Positions 9,141 through 17,502 of a DNA stretch of 64,000 nt are shown here, piece by piece; within the stretch, counting starts at the first letter, position 1; the number at the start of each line of letters is the position of its first letter. The stretch is taken from NCBI RefSeq assembly GCF_014201505.1, contig NZ_JACHEO010000002.1, forward strand, positions 248,001 through 312,000, read 5' to 3'. Under the pieces are notes generated by a model, which worked only from the letters and a program-made list of their open reading frames with translations, made no database searches and was not told the DNA's origin. Both the position numbers and the translations under genes were made by a program. The stretch is from Desulfoprunum benzoelyticum. GTDB lineage: Bacteria > Desulfobacterota > Desulfobulbia > Desulfobulbales > Desulfocapsaceae.

Positions 9141-10418
9141 TCAACCGAAGTAAAGAATGTTGACCAGATTGGCAATAAGCCACATGGCGACAACATAGTG
9201 AACGTTGTTCAACAGTATCGACCGCGGCGATACATGGTACCGGCCGGTCAAAACCAGGCCGACCCCGGATAGTGGACTGCTGCCGGTTGAGATTGCCCAG
9301 CTTGTGAGAAACAGGAACCCGAGCCGGGAATGATCGGGGTGCAGGGGCAACAACAGAGGGCTGACGATGGAAATACCGACCAGCGGGTGCACGCCAATCA
9401 GACCCAGGCCGATGAGCACTGCCGAGACCAGCGCAAACAGCCAGTGGCTGAATGTTTGCCCGGCGAAATTGAAAATTTCCGGATAAACATGGATGACCGA
9501 GGTGATACCAACCGAGAAGACTCCGGCGGCGAGAAAGAGGACAAACTGGCTGATCGTGGAGATGATCCGATTGGAGATAAAATCGTGGAGATTCGCCAGC
9601 CGCGGCCTGTTGCGCATCAGTAGAATCGCGGCCGGGGGCGAAATCAGGCAGATCAGCAGGATCATGCTGACCTCGGGAAAAAAATGGTGGCCGATGATTA
9701 CCGCCACTGCGAGCAGAAGCGGTACAGCCAGGCTTTCCTTGCGCACCGGATAACCGGTGAATTCGCTCCTGCGTATAAACACGATCTCGCCAATCGAATA
9801 GCAGATTGCAATGCCGCACATGACGAGACCTGGCAAGAGCGTGCGGTAATATTGCATATCCGGGGCGTAGGTCAGGGCAACGCCGGCGGCGATAAAAAAC
9901 GGCGACCACCAGGCTGCGGCACAGAATGAGCGGGCGAGCACAATCGTCTGTGCAATGGTCAGCGTGTTGTTGCGCTGCAGACGATCTCCAAAAACAAACA
10001 GAATCGAGAGGTTGATGACCGCACCCAGCAGATTGGTGCCGACCGCGGTGGTTACCATGGCCTGTTTTCCCTTTGGCAGGCTGTCATCCTCGACCGCGGG
10101 GTTGGTTAAGGCCAAAAAGGATACAGCGATAAACATCGGCAGTAACTGCAGATTTTGCGTCAAAATTTTTCCCCAGCCCAAGAATACTCCATGCCAGGCT
10201 GAGAATACTAAAGCAGAGATGCCGACGATAAGAAGGAAATATCCCTGGTTGCGTGAGGCTGCAGGAAGTCTGTTCCATTCCACGATCACTACCAGCCAGG
10301 CCATTATGGCAACCGCGATAAAAAGAGACGGGTTGATGCTGCTGATGAGAAAAAGCAGCAAGGTGGCGAGGATGAACCATCCGGTATAGCGTTGCAAGGC
10401 GGCAACCATGGTTGTCAA
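9141..10418 (-). CDS. Polytopic membrane permease of unknown substrate
   Basis: A 425-residue, very hydrophobic protein with about 11-12 predicted membrane segments (for example GWFILATLLLFLISSI and ISQFVLFLAAGVFSVGITSV). Near the C-terminus is a re-entrant-like stretch, STGSSPLSGVGLVLTGRY, preceded by GLGLIGVHPLVGIS. This layout recalls ion-transporter (IT) superfamily permeases such as DctM, ArsB/NhaD or tellurite/organic-anion carriers, but I cannot assign a family or substrate. It is the only intact gene between the duplicated tRNA-Arg ends and therefore the cargo of the small island. No partner gene or regulator is adjacent. The base composition is somewhat more AT-rich than in the flanking housekeeping genes. 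Confidence 0.65.
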   Translation of the reverse strand: MTTMVAALQRYTGWFILATLLLFLISSINPSLFIAVAIMAWLVVIVEWNRLPAASRNQGYFLLIVGISALVFSAWHGVFLGWGKILTQNLQLLPMFIAVSFLALTNPAVEDDSLPKGKQAMVTTAVGTNLLGAVINLSILFVFGDRLQRNNTLTIAQTIVLARSFCAAAWWSPFFIAAGVALTYAPDMQYYRTLLPGLVMCGIAICYSIGEIVFIRRSEFTGYPVRKESLAVPLLLAVAVIIGHHFFPEVSMILLICLISPPAAILLMRNRPRLANLHDFISNRIISTISQFVLFLAAGVFSVGITSVIHVYPEIFNFAGQTFSHWLFALVSAVLIGLGLIGVHPLVGISIVSPLLLPLHPDHSRLGFLFLTSWAISTGSSPLSGVGLVLTGRYHVSPRSILLNNVHYVVAMWLIANLVNILYFG

Positions 10419-10849
10419 TCAGGAACTGGAAGTTGAGGTGTGATGCTGATGCCGACAAAAACTGAAACTGGAGTTATAAATCTGCTCATGGAAGCAGGCA
10501 AGCAGGAAAACAGAGGTGGTTCCTTTGTTTGAACAACAATCAGCAAATCTTCCACGTAACGGCTTGTTCAACTTTTTGGGGCCATTTCTCTTTTCGACCG
10601 ACCTGCGCCGATAAACTCTGTGGTGCTCTCGCGGTATCGTATCCCTTTGTATTGCGATTTTTTCCATTCCGGCATACCATCAGCTCGTTCATTTTATCGA
10701 ATCCGTAGGTCGAAATCTGTACAACTCCTGTACAATTATTTTCGGGATAGAGCGTGAAACTCTGTCATGAGTGGTATCCGATAACCACCTGAAAGTCAGT
10801 AAATGGTGGTTTTCAGTGAAGATGCGGGAAAGCAGAAAAAAACACATTG
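10419..10849. other. Non-coding stretch at the distal end of the island
   Basis: About 430 bp with no supported gene. It contains the promoter side of the minus-strand permease, a 13-bp extra copy of the tRNA-Arg sequence AATCCGTAGGTCG at 10700-10712, and the second TGTACAA repeat. This suggests more than one historical insertion at the same tRNA. Confidence 0.5.
10707..10735. repeat. Island-end repeat with TGTACAA motifs, copy 2
   Basis: The counterpart of 8652-8678, fused on its left to a 13-bp tRNA-Arg-like sequence (10700-10712). See copy 1. Confidence 0.6.
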
Positions 10850-10891
10850 CTAATCCGTAGGCCGCAGGTTCGAATCCTGCCGGGCGCGCCA
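10850..10891 (+). repeat. Direct repeat, copy 2 (tRNA-Arg 3' fragment; att-like)
   Basis: A 42-bp copy of the anticodon-loop-to-CCA part of tRNA-Arg without its 5' half, so it is not a functional tRNA. It defines the right end of the 2.3-kb island whose left end is the intact tRNA. Confidence 0.85.
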
Positions 10892-11024
10892 GTTTACAGG
10901 GGTTTAAGACGATTTGACTTGGCCCTCATGCAACCATCGCCGATCTGCTCACGCGCCGGGGAGGCAGCCGGCTCTCCCAGATGTTCACGGCTTTCAGATG
11001 CCTGGCGGTAAAGAGGAGGCATAC

Positions 11025-11603
11025 ATGCTGAAGGATCTCGTACAGGCAAGTCGAAGTTATCGCCGATTTGATCACCACGCCCCGGTTTCGATCAACACCC
11101 TCGAAGAACTGGTGGGGCTTGCCAGGCTGTGCCCTTCGGCGGCCAACAGACAGCCCCTGCGGTTCATTCTGAGCACCGCTGCCGCCGACAATGAGGCGAT
11201 TTTTGCCTGTCTGAAATGGGCGGCCTATCTTACCGATTGGGACGGTCCGGCGCCGGCGGAGCGGCCGTCGGCCTATATCGTCATGATCAATACGGCCAAG
11301 GAGTGGGAGTTCGCCAAATTCGACCTGGGCATCATGGCCCAGACCATGCTGCTGGGTGCGGCGGAAAAGGGGTTGGGCGGTTGCATGATCGGGGCGCTGA
11401 ACCGGGAAAAACTGCGCGCCCACTTTTCTCTGCAACCGGAAATGGATGTCAGCCTGGTTCTGGCGCTCGGCAAACCCGTGGAGGATGTGCGTATCGTCGA
11501 TGTCCAGGAAGGCGGCTCGATCCGATATTATCGCGATGATGCGGGGGTTCACTACGTGCCGAAGCGGGGCCTGGCCGAGCTGATCTTGGATAAACGCTGT
11601 TAA
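11025..11603 (+). CDS. Nitroreductase-family oxidoreductase
   Basis: The gene encodes 192 residues. The start ATG has a strong GAGGAGG site at 11013-11019; an upstream in-frame start at 10914 does not. The N-terminal ASRSYRRFD, then ELVGLARLCPSAANRQPLRFI, is the FMN-binding signature of the nitroreductase family (R-S-R-F...P-S..N.QP). FDLGIMAQTMLLGAAEKGLGGCMIG is the second conserved helix, and VLALGKPVEDVRI is the typical end region. Such enzymes reduce nitro groups, quinones or flavins with NAD(P)H as FMN dimers in the cytoplasm; the natural substrate is unknown. It lies just outside the tRNA-Arg island and upstream of the macrodomain gene, 135 bp away, perhaps independently transcribed. 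Confidence 0.88.
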   Translation: MLKDLVQASRSYRRFDHHAPVSINTLEELVGLARLCPSAANRQPLRFILSTAAADNEAIFACLKWAAYLTDWDGPAPAERPSAYIVMINTAKEWEFAKFDLGIMAQTMLLGAAEKGLGGCMIGALNREKLRAHFSLQPEMDVSLVLALGKPVEDVRIVDVQEGGSIRYYRDDAGVHYVPKRGLAELILDKRC

Positions 11604-11738
11604 CTCGAGGTCACAAGCACCTCTCATTGAACGACGTGTTGAAACTTCCGGGGCTGCTTCTCTCATGTGCACAATGATTGTCCTGTCGCCTTGTGATTGA
11701 AGAGTCAAAAAAACTGCCGCAACAACAGGTGGATGCGT

Positions 11739-12308
11739 ATGAAAGCTGAAGATTGTATCGTTATCCAGAAGGTCGATATCACGACACTTGCCGTCGATGC
11801 CATCGTCAATGCGGCCAATTCGTCCCTGACGGGAGGCGGCGGTGTCGATGGGGCCATCCATCGGGTGGCCGGCAAGGAATTGCTTGCCGAGTGCATGAGG
11901 CTCGGCGGTTGTGCGACGGGATCGGCCAAGATCACCGGGGGGTATAATCTCCCGGCCAGGTACGTCATCCATACCGTCGGGCCGATCTGGCGGGGAGGCA
12001 AAGCGCAGGAGAGTATCTTGCTTGCCTCCTGTTACAGTGAGAGCCTGAAGATTGCCGAGGAAAAGGGTCTGGCGACGATCGCCTTCCCGGCCATCAGCTG
12101 CGGGGTGTACGGGTTTCCCATCCCGGCGGCCTGCGCCATCGCGATCGCAACGGTCTGTTCTTATCTCGGCACAGCCCATTCCCTGCAGAAGGTCATCTTC
12201 GCCTGCTTCAACGATGAGGTCAAAAACGCGTTGGAAAGAGCCCTGCGGGACCGGGTTGCGGCGACGATCGCCTCAACCGGGGGCCCTGGGAACGGCAGAC
12301 CCCGATGA
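11739..12308 (+). CDS. Macrodomain protein (O-acetyl-ADP-ribose deacetylase-like)
   Basis: The 189-residue product has a single macrodomain: VDAIVNAANSSLTGGGG-VDGAIHRVAG at about residues 20-48 binds ADP-ribose, and YVIHTVGPIW and IAFPAISCGVYGFP are the other conserved strands and loops. Its relatives (YmdB/MacroD class) remove acetyl or ADP-ribosyl groups from ADP-ribose esters. I chose ATG 11739 because a GGTGG site lies 6 bp upstream; an upstream in-frame TTG at 11697 is less plausible. The tail after about residue 165 (GPGNGRPR end) is not conserved. It precedes tRNA-Ser by 72 bp. No ADP-ribosyltransferase partner is seen nearby. Confidence 0.9.
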   Translation: MKAEDCIVIQKVDITTLAVDAIVNAANSSLTGGGGVDGAIHRVAGKELLAECMRLGGCATGSAKITGGYNLPARYVIHTVGPIWRGGKAQESILLASCYSESLKIAEEKGLATIAFPAISCGVYGFPIPAACAIAIATVCSYLGTAHSLQKVIFACFNDEVKNALERALRDRVAATIASTGGPGNGRPR

Positions 12309-12380
12309 TCTCGAAAACGACAAACGTCGTTCAATTTTCTTGAAGATTGTCGGCGTTGCTGGTATCAATATGCGCCGAGC

Positions 12381-12470
12381 GGAGAAGTGCCGGAGCGGTT
12401 GAACGGGACGGTCTCGAAAACCGTTGTGGGGGTGACTCCACCCAGGGTTCGAATCCCTGCTTCTCCGCCA
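12381..12470 (+). tRNA. tRNA-Ser (anticodon CGA)
   Basis: The class II tRNA is complete. The acceptor stem GGAGAAG pairs with CTTCTCC, followed by G and an encoded CCA. The anticodon stem ACGGT/ACCGT encloses CTCGAAA, giving anticodon CGA. A long variable arm (TGTGGGGGTGACTCCACCCA) and the T arm GGGTTCGAATCCC follow. A terminator-like hairpin lies downstream. The 3' end and terminator are duplicated at 38962-39050. Confidence 0.96.
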
Positions 12471-12504
12471 GATTGAAATTCCAAGACGTCCGAAAACATC
12501 CATC

Positions 12505-12538
12505 AAACCCGTATCCAGCAATGGTTAGCGGGTTTTTT
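12505..12538 (+). terminator. Terminator after tRNA-Ser
   Basis: AACCCG (12506-12511) pairs with CGGGTT (12529-12534) and is followed by a run of T. The same hairpin, with a longer stem, recurs at 39017-39050. Confidence 0.7.
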
Positions 12539-12648
12539 GTTTCCTGCAATATCCAAGGCTGTCCCCTGCAACAGACAAGCAGTTGTCGGCATACATGTTG
12601 GAGCAAGAGCCCGTAGCTGGTTCTTGCTCCAACAAATTTTTCGAGCCT

Positions 12649-13707
12649 TTATTTCCAGGGCCCTCGCGGTAATTTATCGCTATTCTTCGCATTGAGGACC
12701 AGGGCGACGGCGATCGTTCCATAGGCAACGAAGCTCCGGAAATATTCACCGAGGGCGGGGTTGCCGAAGAGATTCTGACCTGCCTGGGGCGATACCACGA
12801 ACAGGGTGTGGAACAGGACGATACCGAACAAGGCATGACGGACCTTGGCCCTGGTGACAGTCGCCCCGCCGGCGAGCAACGCCGCGCAGGAAAAGATATC
12901 GGTGTTCAAGTGGGCGGTGTAGACATTGAGCATGCCGATATTCTGAATGAAAATGATGTGACCCAGGCAGGCGATGACGGTGGAGAGGATGATCGCCTTG
13001 ATCCTGATCAGACGGGGATCGAGGCCAAGGGCCTCCACTCGGTTGCCGCTGAAACCGACGGCGGAGAAGTGTCTGCCGAGGCGGGTATGCAGGATATAGT
13101 TGACGCCCAGAGCCATGAAACAGACAACGAGCAGCATGAACAGCGGCACCTCGATTTCCCCGAAGCGCAAGACCCAGATGGAGTCGAGCAGGTTCCGGAA
13201 GCGATCGAGATCGACCATGTTGCGGATGCCGACTCCCCGCGACAGCATCATCTCGGGGTTGCGGGGGGTGATGATGGTGCCGTAGCCGACCATGAATATC
13301 AGCTGATACATACTGGTGGCGAGGAAGCCGATCAGGATGGTGGTGATCATCTCCCGTCCCCGGGCCCTGTTCAGACAGAGCCCGATCAGATAACCCAGCA
13401 GAATGGAGAGAGCGACTCCGACGATCATGATCAGCGCCAGGCTTTCCAGCCCGCCCAGTTGATAGTCGACGGCCAGGATCAGGCCGACCTGGGCGCAGAT
13501 GGCACCGACGACGATGGCGAAATTGAGGCCCATGCCGGCGGTGATCGGAATGATCAGGGCGAGGACCATGACGCCGTCGCGGATGAAGCGGGTGATGACC
13601 TCGTTGCAGACGAAGACCGGTCGCATCCCGGAGACTGCAAGTGCCGTCAGCGAGAGGACGACGAAAACCGCCGTTACCGGATTATAATGTCTCAGAAGGC
13701 CTTGCAT
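12649..13707 (-). CDS. ABC transporter permease (sugar/nucleoside type), second
   Basis: A 352-residue membrane protein of the BPD_transp_2 / RbsC-YufP/Q fold. It has about ten hydrophobic segments (for example VTAVFVVLSLTALAVSG and DGVMVLALIIPITAGMGLNFAI). The cytoplasmic coupling segment LGYLIGLCLNRARGREMITT is the usual 'N..RG.E.I.TLM' motif, and the FSAVGFSGNRVEALGL region (G.N..AA..) is conserved. With the adjacent permease it would form the heterodimeric membrane channel of the importer. Its 5' end overlaps the upstream permease gene by 26 bp, so the two are translationally linked. It is the last gene of the minus-strand operon that starts at 19442; 178 bp separate its stop from tRNA-Ser. 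Confidence 0.88.
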   Translation of the reverse strand: MQGLLRHYNPVTAVFVVLSLTALAVSGMRPVFVCNEVITRFIRDGVMVLALIIPITAGMGLNFAIVVGAICAQVGLILAVDYQLGGLESLALIMIVGVALSILLGYLIGLCLNRARGREMITTILIGFLATSMYQLIFMVGYGTIITPRNPEMMLSRGVGIRNMVDLDRFRNLLDSIWVLRFGEIEVPLFMLLVVCFMALGVNYILHTRLGRHFSAVGFSGNRVEALGLDPRLIRIKAIILSTVIACLGHIIFIQNIGMLNVYTAHLNTDIFSCAALLAGGATVTRAKVRHALFGIVLFHTLFVVSPQAGQNLFGNPALGEYFRSFVAYGTIAVALVLNAKNSDKLPRGPWK

Positions 13708-14725
13708 GGCGTCCTCCGTGGTGGAGCATGGCGAAGAGGATGACGCCGGTAGTCATCATCAGCCGGAAGATCTCGGCCATCTCCGGCACCAGCAGATCGT
13801 TGGCCAGCGGTCCGGAGAGGACATACATCGTGTGAAAGAGGAATGTGCCGGCGACGACCTGGGCAACCGTCGCCCGGCCGGTCGTGCTGCCGCCGATCAG
13901 GATGGCGGATGCTGCCGGGAAGGCCATCATCATCGGGGCGTCATACAGTTCGATGAAACCGTAGCTCTGGGCGTAGACGCAGATACCGACCGCACCGATG
14001 ACGGTGGACAGGATGACCGCCAGCCGTCGCATCCGGTCGACATCGATCCCGCAGAGTCGGGCATACCCCTCGTTCTCGCCGATGGCGAGGATAGCCAGGC
14101 CTGGCGTTGTCTTGAAAAAGAGATGGACGAGGAGGCAGCACAGGCCGAAAAACAGCAGCAATCCGCAGGGAATGGTCAGCGGACCGATCTCCAACGGCAT
14201 CCATGTATTGAGAATTTTAGCGAAATAGCTTTTCAGGCCGATGGTCGGCCGCATCCCTATGCCGCCGATCGGCCACAGCATTGCCGGGTTGGTGAAGGGG
14301 GCGGTCGCCCAGAAGAAATTTGTCAGCGGAATGAAGGAAAAGCCGATAAAGGTCGCGGTAATTTCCTCCCGGCCCCGGACTCGGTTCAGCAGCCGGCCGT
14401 AAACTTCACCAAGGCAGACGGCGATGACAGTGGAGAGCGCCAGGGCCATCGTGAACCCGAGAGAACCTGTCAGCCGCCAGTTGACCGTCAGGCACAGACC
14501 GAGCAGCCCGGCGACGATAGCCACCGGCAGCCCGAAATTGATACCGATGCCGACATTGAGCATCGGCACCAGCGACAGGACGAGCACCCCGTTCATTGCC
14601 AGCCTGACCAGGGCGTCATTGATGACCCACGGCAGCGGTATTTCCAGCAGCAGTGCCCCGCCTGCCATCGCGCACAGGAAAATGGCGATCACCATTTGGG
14701 GAACGTGACGGGCACGAACGATCAT
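13682..14725 (-). CDS. ABC transporter permease (sugar/nucleoside type), first
   Basis: A 347-residue polytopic protein of the same family as its neighbour. It has hydrophobic helices throughout, the loop YGRLLNRVRGREEITATFIGF (coupling motif N.VRG.E.I), and the later segment ILAIGENEGYARLCGIDVDRMR, corresponding to 'A.G.N..AA...GI...R'. It is paired with the downstream permease and preceded by the double ATPase, whose stop codon overlaps its start. The pairing of two different permeases with one double ATPase is that of nucleoside or simple-sugar importers (RbsABC/YufNOPQ group). The substrate is not evident. Confidence 0.88.
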   Translation of the reverse strand: MIVRARHVPQMVIAIFLCAMAGGALLLEIPLPWVINDALVRLAMNGVLVLSLVPMLNVGIGINFGLPVAIVAGLLGLCLTVNWRLTGSLGFTMALALSTVIAVCLGEVYGRLLNRVRGREEITATFIGFSFIPLTNFFWATAPFTNPAMLWPIGGIGMRPTIGLKSYFAKILNTWMPLEIGPLTIPCGLLLFFGLCCLLVHLFFKTTPGLAILAIGENEGYARLCGIDVDRMRRLAVILSTVIGAVGICVYAQSYGFIELYDAPMMMAFPAASAILIGGSTTGRATVAQVVAGTFLFHTMYVLSGPLANDLLVPEMAEIFRLMMTTGVILFAMLHHGGRHARPSETL

Positions 14726-16290
14726 CAGTGCAGGACTGGCTTGCCGGAGATGGCCCGGGAAAACAGCAGGTCGTCGGCGGTCGGTTCGAGGATGGCATGA
14801 AGTCGTCCCTGGTAGAGGACGGCGATGCGGTCGCAGACCCGCCGCAGTTCTTCCAGTTCGCTCGAGGCGATGACGATGGTCGTTCCGGCGCGGTCGTTGA
14901 TTGCCAGGAACATATCGAGGATGCGTTCTTTGGCAGCGATATCGACTCCTCGGGTCGGCTCGTTGACGACCATCAGCCGGGGCGAGAGGGTGAGGGCATG
15001 GGCGATCCGGACCTTCTGCTGATTGCCGCCGCTCAGTTCCCCCACCGGTTGGGCCGGACCGGTGCAGCGGATGTCAAACTCCCGTATGCAGCGTTCGCCA
15101 TGCCGGCGGATGGCCCGGCGATCCGGCAGGCGCAGGCACCGCGGCAGCGAGGGGTGAAGGAAGCGGTTGTCATGCTGCAGGGCGGAAAAGGCGATATTGT
15201 CCATGATCGAATGCCGTGGCAAGAGTCCGAGCCGGTTGCGGTCCTCGGACAGGAAAAAAACACCGCGGGCGATCATCGCGGCGCTGGAGGATGGGGGGTT
15301 CGTCGCGCCATCCAGCTGCAGGCTGCCGCGGAAAGGGAGTTGCCCGATCACGCCGGCGCCGAACGCCAGTTTGCCATGTCCGGACAGACTGATGAGGCCG
15401 AGGATCTCGCCGCGCTGGACATCGAGGTCGAGGCCCAGCAGTTCTTCTCCGGCCATCGCGACCTGGAAATCCCGGATGGTCAGGATCGGATCGTCAGTCG
15501 GTCGGGAGCGGAACCGGCCAGCCTTGGTCACGCTTTCCCGGAGCATCAGGTGGGTGATGGCGCCAAGGGATGCCGTGCGGACATCGCAACAGCCGACAGT
15601 CCTGCCTTCCCGAAGGATCGTCAGACGGTCGCAGAGGCCACGGATCTCCGGGAGCCGATGGGAGGTGAAGAGAATGGCGACCCCTTTGTCCGCCAGGTGG
15701 CGCAGCGTCGCCAGGAAGTTTCCGGCGTCGGCGGTGTTCAGTACCGCGGTTGGCTCATCGAGGAGCAACAGTCTCAGATTGTCGCGGGAGATCTCCCGGG
15801 CGATTTCGATGAACTGCCTGATATTCAGGGCGAGGTTGCCGGTTTTCTGGCGCGGATCGATCTTGAGGTCGAGGTATTCGAGCGCCCGACGCGCCTCGTG
15901 GTCGTTCTTCCGCGGATCGAGCAGGGAAAAATCACGGGGAAAGAGCGTATCGGTGAGGGCAAATCCCTTTTCGCGGCTGAGCAGGATATTCTCGGCAACC
16001 GTCATTTCCGGGATCAGGGCGAACTCCTGGTGCACCATGCCGATTCCGGCTGCGATCGCCTGGGCAGGAGACGTGAAACGAAAGGGCTTTCCGTCGAGAA
16101 AACAGCTGCCATTGTAACCGCCTGTTTCGTGGATGAATGAGCTGCCGAACAGGATATGGAGCAGGGTGCTCTTCCCCGATCCGTTCAGGCCGATCAGGCC
16201 GTGAATTTCCCCGGCGGCGATGCTCAGGCTTACCTCACTGAGGGCCGAGTGAGGGCCGAAGGTTTTGCTGATTCCTCTGAGTTCGAGCAT
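14725..16290 (-). CDS. ABC transporter ATP-binding protein with two ATPase domains (RbsA-like)
   Basis: A 521-residue protein with two ABC domains in tandem, as in RbsA/MglA. Domain 1 has a perfect Walker A (GLNGSGKST, ~34-42), Q-loop GMVHQEF and Walker B LLLLDEPTAVLN, but its signature region (LALNIRQFIEIA) departs from the LSVGQ-type consensus. Domain 2 has a degenerate Walker A (SLSGHGKLAFGAG) as usual in this class, an intact signature ELSGGNQQKV and Walker B LMVVNEPTRGVD. It energises the importer formed with the two downstream permeases. The gene overlaps the next permease gene by one base and lies 88 bp after the binding-protein gene. Confidence 0.92.
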   Translation of the reverse strand: MLELRGISKTFGPHSALSEVSLSIAAGEIHGLIGLNGSGKSTLLHILFGSSFIHETGGYNGSCFLDGKPFRFTSPAQAIAAGIGMVHQEFALIPEMTVAENILLSREKGFALTDTLFPRDFSLLDPRKNDHEARRALEYLDLKIDPRQKTGNLALNIRQFIEIAREISRDNLRLLLLDEPTAVLNTADAGNFLATLRHLADKGVAILFTSHRLPEIRGLCDRLTILREGRTVGCCDVRTASLGAITHLMLRESVTKAGRFRSRPTDDPILTIRDFQVAMAGEELLGLDLDVQRGEILGLISLSGHGKLAFGAGVIGQLPFRGSLQLDGATNPPSSSAAMIARGVFFLSEDRNRLGLLPRHSIMDNIAFSALQHDNRFLHPSLPRCLRLPDRRAIRRHGERCIREFDIRCTGPAQPVGELSGGNQQKVRIAHALTLSPRLMVVNEPTRGVDIAAKERILDMFLAINDRAGTTIVIASSELEELRRVCDRIAVLYQGRLHAILEPTADDLLFSRAISGKPVLH

Positions 16291-16378
16291 GCAGCCGGCT
16301 GTTCTCCTCCGGTGCGACCCCGCAGAGCGAAGGCCACACCGGGCTGGAGATCTGATTGAATGGGACGTGGCAACCTGA

Positions 16379-17485
16379 TCAATAGATGATCGAATCCATG
16401 ATGATCAGGTAGTAATTGTCGATTTCCGGTTTCATCTTGTTGAAGGCGACCTCGACCCCGGCGACTTTTTTGGCGGTCTTCTTCATTTCCGCCATGTCGT
16501 AGTTCTTGACCTTGCCTTCGATCTTTTCGATGGCCAGCTCGGTGGAGAATTCCGGGAAGAAGTAGCCTACCGGCACGGGCCAGGTGGAGAGCCGGCCGGT
16601 CATCCCCGCAGCGGCGGCCTTTTCCTTGATCGTCGCATTGATCTTGTCGAAATTGCCTGCGTCTTCCTTGGGGATCGCCAGTTCCATTGCCGCCGGATAG
16701 CCCTGGGTCGGGGTCGGGCAGCACTGTTCGGGCATGATGAACTTCAGCTCCAGGGCCTTGGCGATGATTACGTCCTGCATCGGGCAGTTGGTGCCGAAGA
16801 CGGCGGTGTCCTTGCCGTACCTGGCGATCTGGCGTGGAATGTCCTCCTGCAGGAACTGCAGCATCGGCGACGGTCCGGCACCGGTGGTCGGGTCGGGGGT
16901 GGTGACCTCGACGAACTGCATGCCGAGTTTCGCGCAGGTCGCTTTCATCATGTCGTGCCGTTTGGCGATGACCTCCTTGGCCATGTGGGTCGGGAACGAG
17001 TAGTGAATGAAGGTCTTGGCCCCCATCTTCTGGGCCTTGGTCGGGATGCTGATACCGCGCTGGACCCAGTCGGTGTCAAGCGCCAGATCGACATACTTGG
17101 CCATCATGTCGGGATCGTCCCAGATCGGGGCGGTTATCACCACCATCTCCGGGCGTTTTTCCTTGATCTTCTGGATGGCCGGGAGAATGCCGGAGTAGCC
17201 GGCGCAGATGACGATGGCCTTGACCTCGGGGTCGTCGCCGAGGCCGAGGATCTGGGTGATGGCGGTCTCCTGTTCTTCGCTGAAGTTGTTGGGGAGAGTG
17301 ATATGCCTGATCATCCCGGGATGCTTGGCGGCGGTGCGCTCCGCCCCGCGGAACTCGTCCTCGCTGGCGGACAGGGTCGGCGTGACGATCCCGATCTTGT
17401 AGGTCCCGGTCGCAGCCGCTGTGCCTGCCAGCAGGCACAGGGACAGGATGAGGATGATGGTGGTCATGGTCAGGTTGCGCAGCAT
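16379..17485 (-). CDS. DUF3798 periplasmic substrate-binding protein
   Basis: The 368-residue product has a signal peptide (MLRNLTMTTIILILSLCLLA with cleavage after TAAA). The mature part starts YKIGIVTPTLSASEDEFRGAE, a periplasmic-binding-protein fold similar to the DUF3798 family. A repeated alternation of Rossmann-like halves is visible (AIVICAGYSGILPAIQ, MVVITAPIWDDP, AVFGTNCPMQDVII). Conserved cysteines occur in GTNCP and EQCCPT. DUF3798 proteins are predicted solute receptors for sugar/nucleoside-type ABC importers. Start 17485 is chosen for its GGAGG site 5 bp upstream. It lies between the double-cubane enzyme gene and the ABC genes, which suggests it captures the enzyme's substrate or a precursor; the ligand is unknown. 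Confidence 0.85.
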   Translation of the reverse strand: MLRNLTMTTIILILSLCLLAGTAAATGTYKIGIVTPTLSASEDEFRGAERTAAKHPGMIRHITLPNNFSEEQETAITQILGLGDDPEVKAIVICAGYSGILPAIQKIKEKRPEMVVITAPIWDDPDMMAKYVDLALDTDWVQRGISIPTKAQKMGAKTFIHYSFPTHMAKEVIAKRHDMMKATCAKLGMQFVEVTTPDPTTGAGPSPMLQFLQEDIPRQIARYGKDTAVFGTNCPMQDVIIAKALELKFIMPEQCCPTPTQGYPAAMELAIPKEDAGNFDKINATIKEKAAAAGMTGRLSTWPVPVGYFFPEFSTELAIEKIEGKVKNYDMAEMKKTAKKVAGVEVAFNKMKPEIDNYYLIIMDSIIY

Positions 17486-17502
17486 GTGTTCCTCCATTGA
17501 GA

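Noticed and set aside
12331..12606. Leftward frames antisense to tRNA-Ser (QGFEPWVESPP)
   Set aside because: Same artefact as above, arising from the tRNA-Ser T arm and variable arm.
13706..14800. Rightward open frame across the permease genes
   Set aside because: It is antisense to two overlapping, well-supported permeases and composed of charged, repetitive residues.
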